Of a stretch of DNA of 64,000 nucleotides, positions 1-9,809 are shown piece after piece. This DNA comes from Levilactobacillus mulengensis (GTDB lineage Bacteria; Bacillota; Bacilli; Lactobacillales; Lactobacillaceae). The position numbers and the translations under genes were made by a program. Positions within the stretch are counted from its first letter, which is position 1. The number at the start of each line of letters is the position of its first letter. The DNA is taken from positions 305,700 through 369,699 of the forward strand of contig NZ_RHNW01000002.1 in NCBI RefSeq assembly GCF_003946045.1, in the 5' to 3' direction. The notes below the pieces were generated by a model, which was given only the letters and a program-made list of their open reading frames with translations, did not search any database and was not told the DNA's origin.

Positions 1-65
1 ACCGCAAGTGTGCCTGCGATGGCTTCTGCGGAACGCCTAAGCACTAGTGATTTTATCCTGATACG

Positions 66-109
66 CAAAAATACGGTTGGTCCCGATTGGGGACTGACCG
101 TATTTTTTG
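66..109 (-). terminator. Terminator after uvrA-like gene
   Basis: An 11-bp stem (AAAAATACGGT / ACCGTATTTTT) with further inner pairing is flanked by A and T runs, so it could work in both directions. It lies just beyond the stop codon of the minus-strand uvrA-like gene. Positions 1-65 show no gene I can support. Confidence 0.8.
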
Positions 110-122
110 TTGCACAAATTTA

Positions 123-2660
123 TTAAACCAAATGAAATTTTTCAAAATGGGCCTTCAGATACTCCAGCGTCAGGCTCTTGCCCGTCTTGATCAGCTGTTG
201 CGGCTCACCGCTAGCCATCAACCGGCCACCGGCTTGCCCACCCTTGGGGCCGAGATCAATCAGGTAATCGGCGTTGGTCATCAGGTCGAGGTCATGCGTG
301 ATGATGATAATCGTGGCGCCCTTGGCCTTCAGGCTGTTGATCACGCCCAGTAGCGTTTGCACGTCTTGGGGATGCAGGCCGACGGAGGGTTCGTCGAAGA
401 TAAACAGGATCTTGCCCTGGCGTTTGTTCAGGTGGCTCATCAGCTTTAACCGTTGGGCCTCCCCACCGGACAGGCTCGGCGTGCTTTCGCCTAAATGCAG
501 GTAGCCCAGCCCCATTTCATCCAATAGCTGGAGCTGTTTCTCAATCTTGGGCACCGATTCGAAGACGGACAATGCCTCACGGACCGATAAGTTCAGCAGG
601 TCGACAATGTTGTAGCCGTGCCAGCGAATCTGTTGAATCTCGTCCTTGTACCGCGCGCCGTGGCAGTACGGGCAGACCTCTTCCATGTCCGGCAAATACT
701 GAATATCCAGGGTAATCGTGCCCAGTCCGCCGCACTGCTCGCACGCCCCCTGCTTGTTATTGTACGAGAAGTAAGCGAGGCCAAACTTCTTGGCCTTGGC
801 TTCCGGTAAATTGGCAAACATCCGGCGCAGGTTATCCATGATGGTGGTGTAGGTGGCAATCGTCGAGCGGGCATTTTTCCCGATTGGCTTGGCATCCACG
901 GACACCACGTCTTTCAGCTGCGTCTTCAGGGTCGTCACCTGTTTGGGCAGCGCCGCCTGGGTATTTGCCGCCTGAATGGCCGGCACCAGGCTGTCTAAAA
1001 TCAAACTCGTCTTGCCGGCGCCGGAAAACCCAGTGACCGCGGTGATTTCGTTGCCGGGGATGGTTACGGCAATGTCGTGTAAATTAAAGTAATCCTGCAC
1101 CTCAAACTGCGTGGTGAGCGCGCTGGCCTTCTGACTAGCGGGCACCTTGTCGTGCATGATCTTAGCCTGACCCGAAATGTAGGGACCAATCAACGACTGC
1201 GGATTCCCTACTAAGTCTTGGGGCGTGCCCTCGGCAATGATTTGACCGCCGGCGTCCCCCGACCCCGGGCCAATCTCGATCACCCAATCGGCCGCTGAAA
1301 TGATGTCGACTTCATGGTCGACCACGACCAAAGAGTTTCCTTGGGCAATTAGTTCCCGAAAAATGCGGATGAGCCCCTTAACGTTATCGGGGTGTAATCC
1401 AATGGAGGGCTCATCCAGCACGTACAGAACGCCGGTCGTCTCCGTCCGAATGGTCTTGGCCAGCTGAAGCCGTTGGAGTTCTCCGGTCGACAGCGTATTG
1501 CCGTTCCGCGATAGGGTCAGGTAGTCTAGCCCCAGTTCCAGCAGGGGCCGCAACGTATCCGTTAAATTTTTGAAGAGGACGTCAGCCATGTCCTTCATTT
1601 CAGCGGGCAACTCGCTTTGCGCCGCAGCTTGCCAATCGGACAAGGACCCCAGGGTCAGGTCGGACACTTCGGCAATATTTTTACCGCCAACTAATTGCGT
1701 CAAGAGTTCTGGGTTCAGCCGCGTGCCGTGACAGGTTGGGCACACGGAGAAGTGGAAAAATTCGTTGACCTTCTTGATGGCGCGCTCACTTTTCACGGTC
1801 TTCAAAGAATCGTAAACGGCTTCATGGGCGTTCTCATACAGCGTGTTGTCGGTATGGAAAACCCGGCCGGTCGAGGTCCGAAAGTCCACGGGATACTGCT
1901 TCTTGGCACCGTTGAGGACGATACCTTTTTCCCGGTCGGTGAGGTCCTTATAGGGTACATCAATGCGCACGCCCAAGGTTTCCGCCACCGTCGGCATAAA
2001 GTTGCGGCCAGGCAAATGCCAGGAGGCCACGACCCCTTCGGCCAGGCTGAGGCTCTCGTCGCCAATCAGCTTCGCCTCGTCCAAGGTTTGAACCGTCCCC
2101 GTCCCATGACATTCGGGACAAGCACCGCCGGAGTTGAAGGCAAAGTCCTCGGCCGATTTCGCCATAAATTCGACGCCACACTCTGGGCAAGTCACGATGC
2201 CCATCTTGCTGTCTGCGCCACCCGGTAGATCCATGGCCTGAGCAACTTTCAGGCTAGGCGCAATCCGATGCCCGTTGGGACACACCATCGAACCGAGGCG
2301 CGAGAAGATGAGACGCACAACGTTAAACAGCTCACTCATCGACCCCACCGTTGAGCGCTCGGATGGGACTCCCGGCCGTTGCCGCAGGGCGATGGCAGAG
2401 GGAATGTGCCGCACTTCCTGGACCTGCGACCGCTTGCTTTGCCCGATTCGCCGTCGGGTATAGGTGGAAAGGGCTTCCAGGTACCGCCGCGACCCCTCCG
2501 CGTACAAAATTCCCATGGCTAACGAACTCTTCCCGGAGCCCGAGGGACCGGAGATTGCGACGAACTGATTCAAGGGGATGTCCACGTCAATATTCTTTAA
2601 ATTATGGACGTTCCCACCACGCACACTAATATGTTCACGTTGTTTTTCACTCGTTGTCAT
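123..2660 (-). CDS. UvrA-like excinuclease ABC subunit A paralogue (ABC ATPase)
   Basis: Tandem ABC ATPase of the UvrA family, which recognises DNA lesions in nucleotide excision repair. Seen: a first Walker A (GPSGSGKSS, about residue 40), zinc-binding CxxC pairs (CPECG, CPECHGTG, CPTCHGTR) in the first half, a second Walker-A-like loop (GFSGAGKTS), a second zinc module (CEQCGGLG, CPYCHGARY), the LSGGEAQRLKL signature and the IFDEPSVGLHP Walker B. At 845 residues it is about 100 shorter than housekeeping UvrA (about 940), which suggests a UvrA2/drug-resistance-type paralogue lacking part of the insertion domains. The ATG is preceded by AAAGGTGGG at a 5-nt spacing. It stands alone, with its own terminator. 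Family membership is certain; the distinction from canonical uvrA is inferred from length and from the absence of uvrB next to it. Confidence 0.9.
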   Translation of the reverse strand: MTTSEKQREHISVRGGNVHNLKNIDVDIPLNQFVAISGPSGSGKSSLAMGILYAEGSRRYLEALSTYTRRRIGQSKRSQVQEVRHIPSAIALRQRPGVPSERSTVGSMSELFNVVRLIFSRLGSMVCPNGHRIAPSLKVAQAMDLPGGADSKMGIVTCPECGVEFMAKSAEDFAFNSGGACPECHGTGTVQTLDEAKLIGDESLSLAEGVVASWHLPGRNFMPTVAETLGVRIDVPYKDLTDREKGIVLNGAKKQYPVDFRTSTGRVFHTDNTLYENAHEAVYDSLKTVKSERAIKKVNEFFHFSVCPTCHGTRLNPELLTQLVGGKNIAEVSDLTLGSLSDWQAAAQSELPAEMKDMADVLFKNLTDTLRPLLELGLDYLTLSRNGNTLSTGELQRLQLAKTIRTETTGVLYVLDEPSIGLHPDNVKGLIRIFRELIAQGNSLVVVDHEVDIISAADWVIEIGPGSGDAGGQIIAEGTPQDLVGNPQSLIGPYISGQAKIMHDKVPASQKASALTTQFEVQDYFNLHDIAVTIPGNEITAVTGFSGAGKTSLILDSLVPAIQAANTQAALPKQVTTLKTQLKDVVSVDAKPIGKNARSTIATYTTIMDNLRRMFANLPEAKAKKFGLAYFSYNNKQGACEQCGGLGTITLDIQYLPDMEEVCPYCHGARYKDEIQQIRWHGYNIVDLLNLSVREALSVFESVPKIEKQLQLLDEMGLGYLHLGESTPSLSGGEAQRLKLMSHLNKRQGKILFIFDEPSVGLHPQDVQTLLGVINSLKAKGATIIIITHDLDLMTNADYLIDLGPKGGQAGGRLMASGEPQQLIKTGKSLTLEYLKAHFEKFHLV

Positions 2661-2828
2661 ACTTGCCCACCTTTGTGTTTATTTCTGTTTATCATATCTA
2701 TCATTCTAAACTATCCCGTAACGTTATAGTCAAGGAATGGGGCTGGAATTTAGCCATCTTTTCCTGGTTGATGGCCTTGACTGCCTTTCTCCTGATTACC
2801 GGGTAGTTTCCCGCGACCAACGAACACG

Positions 2829-2860
2829 AAAAAAGCCGTCCCTCGACTCGAGACGGCCTC
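2829..2860 (-). terminator. Terminator of the lectin/MBG adhesin gene
   Basis: On the minus strand a GCCGTC / GACGGC stem is followed by a run of six T, about 40 bp past the adhesin stop codon. Confidence 0.8.
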
Positions 2861-2899
2861 TTCGCGTATCTGTATTTCTGAAAGTTCTAGTCACTCAAG

Positions 2900-5800
2900 T
2901 TAATGTGAACGCCGACGAACAAATGGCGTGATCAGCAGTGCTAATAAGAGTGCACCTAACTGAGCCAAGAAACCTTCATTCTTTTGACCCGTTTGTGGCA
3001 ACTCTGTTGACTGTTGCTCTGCCGGTTGACCGTCCTGTTGCGACTCATGGCTAGTGGCAACGGCCTTAGCCGCCAGTGCGCCATTAACCCGACGAGTCGT
3101 TTCATTTTGAGCCAGTGGCTTCGCAGCGGCTGCTTGCTTACGCCCGTTGTTGTTTTGGGCTGCATCGATCTTCTTCGTTGGCTTCTTCTGTGACGCGCCA
3201 TAGTGGCTAACGGCATCAAGCCGACGTGAATAGGTTGGAGCGACTGCGCCGTCCGCGTCAAACTCAATGGTGGTCGACCCGCCCTTGCCGTCAGACAGAA
3301 CTGCCAGTAAGACACCTGGTGTAATCGTGCGTTGCTCAACGAGCTTGCCGTTGTCCAACTCCTGAATCATCCGTTTACCGCTTACTGGATCATACGTGTA
3401 AACGACCTGAAGACCATCAGACCATTGCTTGGTAAACGTCACAATCTTATCGGCGGCCGTGTCTGAGGTTGGTGCACTAACACCCCCACTGTAGACAGCT
3501 GGCGCATGCGTAAACGTTGGCACGCCATCTTGACCGAGTTTGATAGTGGCGGTCCCACCGGCACCATCCGACAGGGTCACTTCCGAAGCTTTGGTGGCAT
3601 CGGGGTTATCTGGGTCAACAACTGGTTGTTCAATTGTCTTCTGAGCAACCGTCTTCCCGTTTCTTTGCTCCGTCACCATCTGAGTGCCATGGTCGTTGGT
3701 GTAGATAGTCTCGCTACCATCTTTCCATTGCTGAGCGACTTTGACGATATTGCCGTCAGAATCTTTCGTCGTGGCAGTCACGTTACCAAGTTTATCAGTC
3801 ACTGTCGCCGTCGTGTCGTGTTCAAACGTTGGCATTTCGCCTGGTTGTTGTCCCGTGTTAACGATGGTTTCAACGCCATCCCCACTCTTCAACGTGGTCG
3901 TCGAAGGAGAAGAAACATCTTTGTGCTGATCGGTCTGGTTCCCGTTGTTTACCTCAGTTATCGTCGCGTTATGATTGGTTGGATCATACGTGTACGTCGT
4001 CGTACTATTATCCTTTGGCCACGTCTTAACGACCTTGATGACATTGCCAGCATCGTCCTTTGTCACAGTAGTAACGATTCCAGAATCATCTTTCGTTGTG
4101 TCCGTCGTGTCATGCGCAAACGTTGGTGCTGAACCTGGTTTTGCTACTGTAACGGTTGTATCAGTGGCACCTTGCTTTACCGTTGTCTGCGTTGCACCTT
4201 CGGTGAATTCCTGCGTAACAGGGTCTTCCCCTTCTTTTTCTTCCTTGACCGTTTGCGTTCCACCATTCGAAGGATCATACGTGTACGTTGTCGTACTATT
4301 ATCCTTTGGCCACGTCTTAACGACCTTGATGACATTACCATCGGCATCTGTCGTCGTTGTCGTAGTGCTGTCGTTGGGATCCGTCGTCGTTGTATCATGC
4401 GCAAACGTTGGTGCTAACCCCGGCTGTGCTGTAACAGTTGTATCAGTGGCACCTTGCTTTACCGTTGTCTGCGTTGCACCTTCGGTGAATTCCTGCGTAA
4501 CAGGATCTTCCCCTTCTTTTTCTTCCGTGACCGTCTGCGTTCCACCATTCAAAGGATCATACGTGTACGTTGTCGTACTATTATCCTTTGGCCACGTCTT
4601 AACGACTTTAACAACATTCCCATTGGTATCTGTCGTCGTAGTCGTATTGTTGTCGGTAGGCGTCGTTGTATCATGTTCAAACGTCGGCTGATTGGTTTTA
4701 GGGTCAAGGGTAACAGTAGTGCTCGTATTTTCAGTGTCACCATCAGTTAACGTCACCTTAGCATCACTGGTAAGCGATTGTGATTTACCAACCTGCACCT
4801 TATCTTTTTGTTCACTCACAGATCTAACATCAGTATCTGGATTATAGGTGTAAATTGTTTCACTGCCATCAGCCCACTGCTTATCAATCCGCACCACTTT
4901 ACCAGCTGCATCTTTTTCAGTGGTTGTCTTATTACCCTTACCATCATCAGTCTGACCCAAAATCTTCAGTGTCCCATTGTTAACGGTAACGTCATAGTTT
5001 GCTGAATCAGACTTTCCAGTAATTGTGTACGTCCCAATAGCAGTCTCAGAGATTGGGTTCAGTGTAACAGCAAGCGCATCACTCTTTTCGCCATCGACTA
5101 ATTTATCACCTTCTGCAATGCTAAAGCCATTCGCACCATGTGCCGAGCCGTCGTAATCAGTAGTGACATCAGTAATGTTCACCGTAATTGGCCGCTTGTT
5201 CACGGTCAATGTACCTGTCCCAAAAGTAAGTTTGAAGTTGCCATTGGCCGCACTCAGAGCATCCTGAGCAGCTTGGGTTAATTGTACCGTGTAGCTACCA
5301 GCTGGTAATTTAGCAGCAGTTACCACCGAGTTTGTCGTTGTATCAACAAACTTAAAATTGTTCGCAGGATACGCAGTAGCCGGTGCCCCATTAACTGAGA
5401 CTGACAGACTTGGTAATGAATCACCATAAGTCACACTGGTCCCCGTTACAGTCACGTTGCCATCCGCTGGGGTAACGGTTAACTTGGCCGTTCCAAAATT
5501 ACCAAAAGTATAATTCGTGTCTTTCTTCAAATTGTTCTGTGCATCAGTGGTGTATTGGATCGTGTAGTCACCGCCAGCTTGTAGCTGATTACTCAAAACA
5601 ACCTTTTTAGTAGTATTATCAATAATTTCAAAATCATTCTGATTAAGTGGATCGTCTGTATTTGCTAAATCCGATCCTAAACTACCCGTGATCGTTGGCA
5701 CTGCACCGTACACCACACTACTGTCTTGAATCGTTGGTGTTGCAGCTGCGGGAGTAATCGTGAGCGTCCCAGAAACGTAGAGCCCAGCATTCGGGTTGTC

Positions 5801-8623
5801 TGGCGTCAAACTCTTAATATAGCTCCGTCCTGCTTCCGTTAATTTGAAGTAGTAGGTACCAACATCTTTTGGCGTAACGTGTGTATTTAGGTCAAGTGCA
5901 TCGACATAATAAAAGTTAGCTGGGTCCTTAAATAAACCTGTCAATTGGTCAGCCAATTGGTCAGCAGAGGCCGTAGCACTAAACCCATCACCAAAATCAG
6001 CTTTAGGATTTCCCAATGCCGTCCCGTAGACTTGAGACCAAGAGCTAAAGGTCACCATACTAGCTTGGGTTGCGGCGTTAGTCGTCGACATATTATCTAC
6101 ATCGTTTTTAAATTCACTGAGTGACGTATCCATGCCACTGATGCCAGCATAACCAGCCTGACTATCTTTAACAATGGTTGCAGGATCCGTTGAATTCTTC
6201 GCATCCTCCAGAGACGCTTTAGCATCCGCATTGGTCTTCGAAAGTTGGTCATAGACGTTGTTCACAGAGTCCAATAAGCTCTTTGCGGCAGTCTTTTGCT
6301 CATCCGTAATATCAGGTGAAGCCACAAATTTATCATAGATATCTTGCGCCGCAGCCTTCTCAGTATCGGCCTTAGTTTGATTGTCGGTCGCCTGTTGAAT
6401 CCACTTATCTAGCGTCGACTGAGTTGGAACCAAGATACTCTTACTATCCTGAGGCGTCGTGGAATCGGTAGAATCAGAACCATCAGCAGTAGGAACAGTA
6501 GACCAGTAGTAGTCATCGCTCGTAATCCCTGCCGTAGCACCATCAGTTGCGAGTTGGCCGTTAAGGGCGTCAGTGATAGATTGGTTGGTCCCTACCGTGA
6601 CGGTTGCATTAACTGGCTTGCCGTCAATGGTTGTACCAGAAGCCGTGTAGTAATGAGCAATTGGGTTAACGTCCCCGGTCGTCGTGGTTCCTTCAGCCGC
6701 TGTCTTGCTCATATCAATTGTTAAATTATAGTTAACTGGCTGGCCATCTACAGGCGCAGGAATTGTGATTGTCGCTGGGGTAAACCCTGGGATTTGAACC
6801 ACAGTACTCTTACCAGCAACTGCATTCACTACGATGGGACTCATCCCTGGAATCGACTGTCCTGTCGCTTTATCGATTGGCGTGACAGTTGCCTTATAAG
6901 TCAAACTAACTGGAACTGACATGCTTTGAGTCGCATCCCCAGTCACCGCATAGCTGTAGTAGGCGCCATCTGATACGGTTTGATCGTTACCGATATAATG
7001 GACCGGTCCAGCTGTAGAAGCTTGACTCCCATCAATAACGTACACATCGCCATCTGTGTCGGTTGGAATTACCGTCACCAAATTAGGATTTATTTTAGGA
7101 TCTGCCGCAATGGCCCGCTGTGCAGCCGCCTCTGAAGAAAATACTAAAACAGTATCCCCAACGTTAGCCACTACTGATGCCGGCGTAGTGGCACTAGTCG
7201 TCGCCAAGGGCGTAGTCGTTGAAGAGGTAAAGTTAGCATTTACTTGCGTCGTCTTAGGTGTGTAATCAAAAGAATCAATTCTAGCTGAATAATTGTTTGT
7301 TTGGTAACCAGTAGAAGCGGCGATTGAAATAGAGTATCCAGAGGTAACATCACTGATTGTTCGTGTAAAAACGTGTCCACCCAAAGTAACTGTCAATAGT
7401 TTCTTTGAAGCATTATAAGTCATTGTGAAATCATTGAGTGGGTTTTTTGTTCGATCATTCAAGTTCAACGAGCTTGCAGCAACTATCCCCGTATCGGTAT
7501 CTGCTTGAAGGTGGCCTTGACTATCCGTTGTCCGCCATCCAAAGTAATCCGCCGTGCCGGGATCAGCAACATAACCATCTTCGGCATTGTTGTGAAGATT
7601 ATCGTAGACGAATCCAAAAGCATTGTCCAGACCGTTTAGCCCTAGCTTCCGCCCTGAACCACCCTTGGTCGCGGTTGCAGGGTCGCCGGGAGCAAAGATA
7701 ATCCCAACACTATCCGCACCGTCCTCGGGATTATTTCCAACATTGGCATTATTCCCAATTCCTAAAGCTCCAGTCATCGAAAAGTCATGACTAAAATCGA
7801 TTTCGTGTTCAAAGGAGACGTGGGCTACCTGGTGGCCGGTCATCGTACCTTTATCGCCAAATGAATTATAAAAATCGTGAGAACCTGTGCTGGTCAAATC
7901 AACGGCTCCTGTATCACTGATGGAAATATCATGTGTGTTATATGGCCGAGAACCAGTGGTATTCGAATCATTGGCATCATTATTCACAAGGGTACCCTTG
8001 AAATGGTCCTTAATCTGGTCAGCTGTGAGTTTAACCGTGCCATCTGTACCATCAACCTTGCTAACATCCACCTGTTGACCGGGTGTTAGTACTGGGTATT
8101 GTTGTGCCGCATTGTCATCTGACGTAACGGATGCAGATTCTGCCACTGCTGCTTTAACGGCTTTAGGAGCGTCTTGCGCTGGGGCATCTTGATTTGAGGC
8201 ACCTTGACCTGAAGCATCTTGGCCTGAGGCACCTTGGCCTGAAGTATTTTGCCCTGAGGTACTTTGGCCTGAGGTGCCTTGGCCTGAAGTATCTTGCCCT
8301 GAGGTACTTTGGCCTGAGGTGCCTTGGCCTGAAGCATCTTGTACGGAAGTGGTTCCTAGCTTCGATGAGTCACTTGTTGACCCAGTCTTAAGTGTCGCAC
8401 TCCCCGTCACCGCTGGCGTTGATACTGAAGATGCATCCGCAACTGGGGTCTCATCCCCCGTTGCCGCATGGACGTCAACCACGCCGGTACTTTCAGCGAT
8501 AGCTACCGCAGAAAGACTAACTAAAAGCGTCCCAAATAAACGGGTCTTAATTTTCCAGCCCGTATGTCCCTTGTATAAAATGAAATTTTTCTTCGCGTTT
8601 TGATTTGCTACTTTTTGTCTCAA
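2900..8623 (-). CDS. LPxTG-anchored lectin/MBG surface adhesin, 1,907 residues
   Basis: Large cell-wall adhesin. Seen in order: a KxYKxGKxW-type signal region (ILYKGHTGWKIKT, then a hydrophobic segment, cleavage near VHAA); a low-complexity stretch of SGQ pentapeptides (about residues 95-145); a bacterial L-type lectin domain (about 215-455, with DGADSVGIIFAPGD and NAFGFVYDN); a linker with a MucBP-like piece; a helical segment (about 735-820); three MBG-like domains (about 970-1210, each with a VxYG or similar motif); a run of about 95-residue repeats with VVKTWPKDNSTTTYTYDP; then the sorting signal LPQTG, a hydrophobic stretch and RRRSH. The start codon is TTG: AAAGGGAGAG lies 7 nt upstream. 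Sortase would link it to peptidoglycan; the lectin domain implies carbohydrate binding (inferred). It is monocistronic. Confidence 0.92.
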   Translation of the reverse strand: MRQKVANQNAKKNFILYKGHTGWKIKTRLFGTLLVSLSAVAIAESTGVVDVHAATGDETPVADASSVSTPAVTGSATLKTGSTSDSSKLGTTSVQDASGQGTSGQSTSGQDTSGQGTSGQSTSGQNTSGQGASGQDASGQGASNQDAPAQDAPKAVKAAVAESASVTSDDNAAQQYPVLTPGQQVDVSKVDGTDGTVKLTADQIKDHFKGTLVNNDANDSNTTGSRPYNTHDISISDTGAVDLTSTGSHDFYNSFGDKGTMTGHQVAHVSFEHEIDFSHDFSMTGALGIGNNANVGNNPEDGADSVGIIFAPGDPATATKGGSGRKLGLNGLDNAFGFVYDNLHNNAEDGYVADPGTADYFGWRTTDSQGHLQADTDTGIVAASSLNLNDRTKNPLNDFTMTYNASKKLLTVTLGGHVFTRTISDVTSGYSISIAASTGYQTNNYSARIDSFDYTPKTTQVNANFTSSTTTPLATTSATTPASVVANVGDTVLVFSSEAAAQRAIAADPKINPNLVTVIPTDTDGDVYVIDGSQASTAGPVHYIGNDQTVSDGAYYSYAVTGDATQSMSVPVSLTYKATVTPIDKATGQSIPGMSPIVVNAVAGKSTVVQIPGFTPATITIPAPVDGQPVNYNLTIDMSKTAAEGTTTTGDVNPIAHYYTASGTTIDGKPVNATVTVGTNQSITDALNGQLATDGATAGITSDDYYWSTVPTADGSDSTDSTTPQDSKSILVPTQSTLDKWIQQATDNQTKADTEKAAAQDIYDKFVASPDITDEQKTAAKSLLDSVNNVYDQLSKTNADAKASLEDAKNSTDPATIVKDSQAGYAGISGMDTSLSEFKNDVDNMSTTNAATQASMVTFSSWSQVYGTALGNPKADFGDGFSATASADQLADQLTGLFKDPANFYYVDALDLNTHVTPKDVGTYYFKLTEAGRSYIKSLTPDNPNAGLYVSGTLTITPAAATPTIQDSSVVYGAVPTITGSLGSDLANTDDPLNQNDFEIIDNTTKKVVLSNQLQAGGDYTIQYTTDAQNNLKKDTNYTFGNFGTAKLTVTPADGNVTVTGTSVTYGDSLPSLSVSVNGAPATAYPANNFKFVDTTTNSVVTAAKLPAGSYTVQLTQAAQDALSAANGNFKLTFGTGTLTVNKRPITVNITDVTTDYDGSAHGANGFSIAEGDKLVDGEKSDALAVTLNPISETAIGTYTITGKSDSANYDVTVNNGTLKILGQTDDGKGNKTTTEKDAAGKVVRIDKQWADGSETIYTYNPDTDVRSVSEQKDKVQVGKSQSLTSDAKVTLTDGDTENTSTTVTLDPKTNQPTFEHDTTTPTDNNTTTTTDTNGNVVKVVKTWPKDNSTTTYTYDPLNGGTQTVTEEKEGEDPVTQEFTEGATQTTVKQGATDTTVTAQPGLAPTFAHDTTTTDPNDSTTTTTTDADGNVIKVVKTWPKDNSTTTYTYDPSNGGTQTVKEEKEGEDPVTQEFTEGATQTTVKQGATDTTVTVAKPGSAPTFAHDTTDTTKDDSGIVTTVTKDDAGNVIKVVKTWPKDNSTTTYTYDPTNHNATITEVNNGNQTDQHKDVSSPSTTTLKSGDGVETIVNTGQQPGEMPTFEHDTTATVTDKLGNVTATTKDSDGNIVKVAQQWKDGSETIYTNDHGTQMVTEQRNGKTVAQKTIEQPVVDPDNPDATKASEVTLSDGAGGTATIKLGQDGVPTFTHAPAVYSGGVSAPTSDTAADKIVTFTKQWSDGLQVVYTYDPVSGKRMIQELDNGKLVEQRTITPGVLLAVLSDGKGGSTTIEFDADGAVAPTYSRRLDAVSHYGASQKKPTKKIDAAQNNNGRKQAAAAKPLAQNETTRRVNGALAAKAVATSHESQQDGQPAEQQSTELPQTGQKNEGFLAQLGALLLALLITPFVRRRSH
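3975..4690 (-). repeat. Near-identical ~285-bp intragenic repeats of the adhesin
   Basis: Three successive units (anchored near 3975, 4260 and 4548) are almost identical at DNA level and encode the TWPKDNSTTTYTYDP module. High nucleotide identity suggests recent expansion or gene conversion, so copy number may vary between strains. Confidence 0.85.
8195..8350 (-). repeat. 15-bp tandem repeats encoding SGQ pentapeptides
   Basis: About ten 15-bp units encode S/N-G/T-x-SGQ pentapeptides between the signal peptide and the lectin domain of the adhesin. This would be a flexible, slippage-prone stalk. Confidence 0.85.
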
Positions 8624-9302
8624 GCTTGACCTCTCCCTTTTAAATGGTACCGAATACTTATTTGTTTAAAATAAATCCATCCCCAGAATCCGATTGACAA
8701 TTCTGATAACCGATTGCCAGGATATTACGGCCGGCGACCAGTTAGTAAAATTCCCTTTCATTGGTTAACCTACCGATAATCCTCATGATTAACTCGTAGA
8801 CTCCCGCATGAACTTAGTCGCTTCTTTCGAGAAATTCCTTGGAATTTAAAAAGCGTGTTTGCCTTTGCTCACTTAAAACAGTCTGTTGGAAATCAGTTGA
8901 TTAGTCATCATTCTGCCAGATTTGTACATAAACTTGGCGGCACTGTCTTACAGCTAAAAAGCAATCTATAAACATTCTAGTCCGAAACCGTCATTTATAA
9001 TAACCTTTTCACGGCTATTTCAATTGCAGTATCATTATAAATGTGATGGGACTAACATTCAAGACGTTTATGTTCCACATTTAGTCACAGTAACAAATGA
9101 TTCCATGTGTTACCAAAAGTGTTATATAGCGCTATAGATTATCCCTTTAGCCGGTTTACTTTTAAATAAACATCTTTGTTTCATTAGGAAGAATCGCTAA
9201 CAATCGCCAGTTCGCATCAATTAGATACATGGTGAATTATTTTCATAATAATCGCTACCTCAATCTTGTTTAAACCTCACTTACTTCTAGCCACATTTTT
9301 CA
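8624..9302. other. Gene-free AT-rich intergenic region
   Basis: No convincing gene is seen. The left edge holds the ribosome site of the TTG-started adhesin. The rest is AT-rich with no clear promoter pair or conserved element. Confidence 0.5.
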
Positions 9303-9334
9303 TAAAAAAACAGGTTGCCTTAATCAACCTGCTT
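9303..9334 (-). terminator. Terminator-like hairpin without a clear gene
   Basis: On the minus strand AGGTTG / CAACCT closes a 7-nt loop and is followed by seven T. It lies beyond the terminator at 9386, so it may be a relic of a lost gene or a second stop signal. Confidence 0.6.
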
Positions 9335-9385
9335 CTACTATCAAATATTCAGTTTGACTGGCGCGTTCGCACCTCAGGATTACGA

Positions 9386-9432
9386 AAAAACACGAGACGT
9401 GTGCTTTTCAATTGCAACACGTCTCGCGTTCT
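9386..9432 (-). terminator. Terminator of the degraded gene at 9453-9764
   Basis: A 10-bp stem CGAGACGTGT / ACACGTCTCG is followed by T-rich sequence on the minus strand, 20 bp past the TAA at 9453-9455. Confidence 0.75.
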
Positions 9433-9452
9433 CTTTGACTTCTTTTTAAAAT

Positions 9453-9764
9453 TTACTTGGCCGCATGACCATGCCATTTAGGTAAATGGGTAAAGCTGTG
9501 CATCTTGGTATACGTTCGATGGCTATTCCAGTCCTTATCAAAGAAGAGATTACTAACCGTCAACGTCTTATGTGACTTGCTTAGCTTGACCTCAAAATAG
9601 TCATAGTCTCCACCCTCTTGATGGCTATTATCTTCGGCTAAGTACCAGTGTCTAGCCCCATCTTTATAGTAACTAATGCTCTAACCCGTCAGCCATGGAA
9701 GTTTGCCCCCCAAAAACATACTTCGTCACGTAGTTGTAACCGCAAAAATCGTACGGAACACTTC
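9453..9764 (-). pseudogene. Remnant of a small secreted-type protein gene
   Basis: The minus strand has a clear C-terminal coding stretch of 76 codons (starting SISYYKDGARHW and ending FTHLPKWHGHAAK, stop at 9453). Upstream in the same frame, across a TAG at 9681-9683, coding continues as YDFCGYNYVTKYVLGG. It then enters four 10-bp tandem repeats and another in-frame stop, with no start codon. It therefore looks like a gene with a nonsense mutation that also lost its 5' end at the repeats. The Tyr/Trp-rich, basic style resembles the secreted protein at 20885-21418, but relatedness is only an impression. Confidence 0.6.
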
Positions 9765-9804
9765 TATCTCCCGGTATCTCCCGGTATCTCCCGGTATCTC
9801 CCGG
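9765..9804. repeat. Four tandem copies of TATCTCCCGG
   Basis: Perfect 10-bp tandem repeats lie between the remnant at 9453-9764 and the stop codon of the neighbouring ATPase gene. They coincide with the point where the remnant loses its 5' half. Confidence 0.9.
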
Positions 9805-9809
9805 TGAAT

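Noticed and set aside
3506..4750. Long plus-strand open frames antisense to the adhesin repeats
   Set aside because: They are shadows of the repetitive, GC-biased coding strand; Val/Cys/Phe-rich nonsense translations without start signals.
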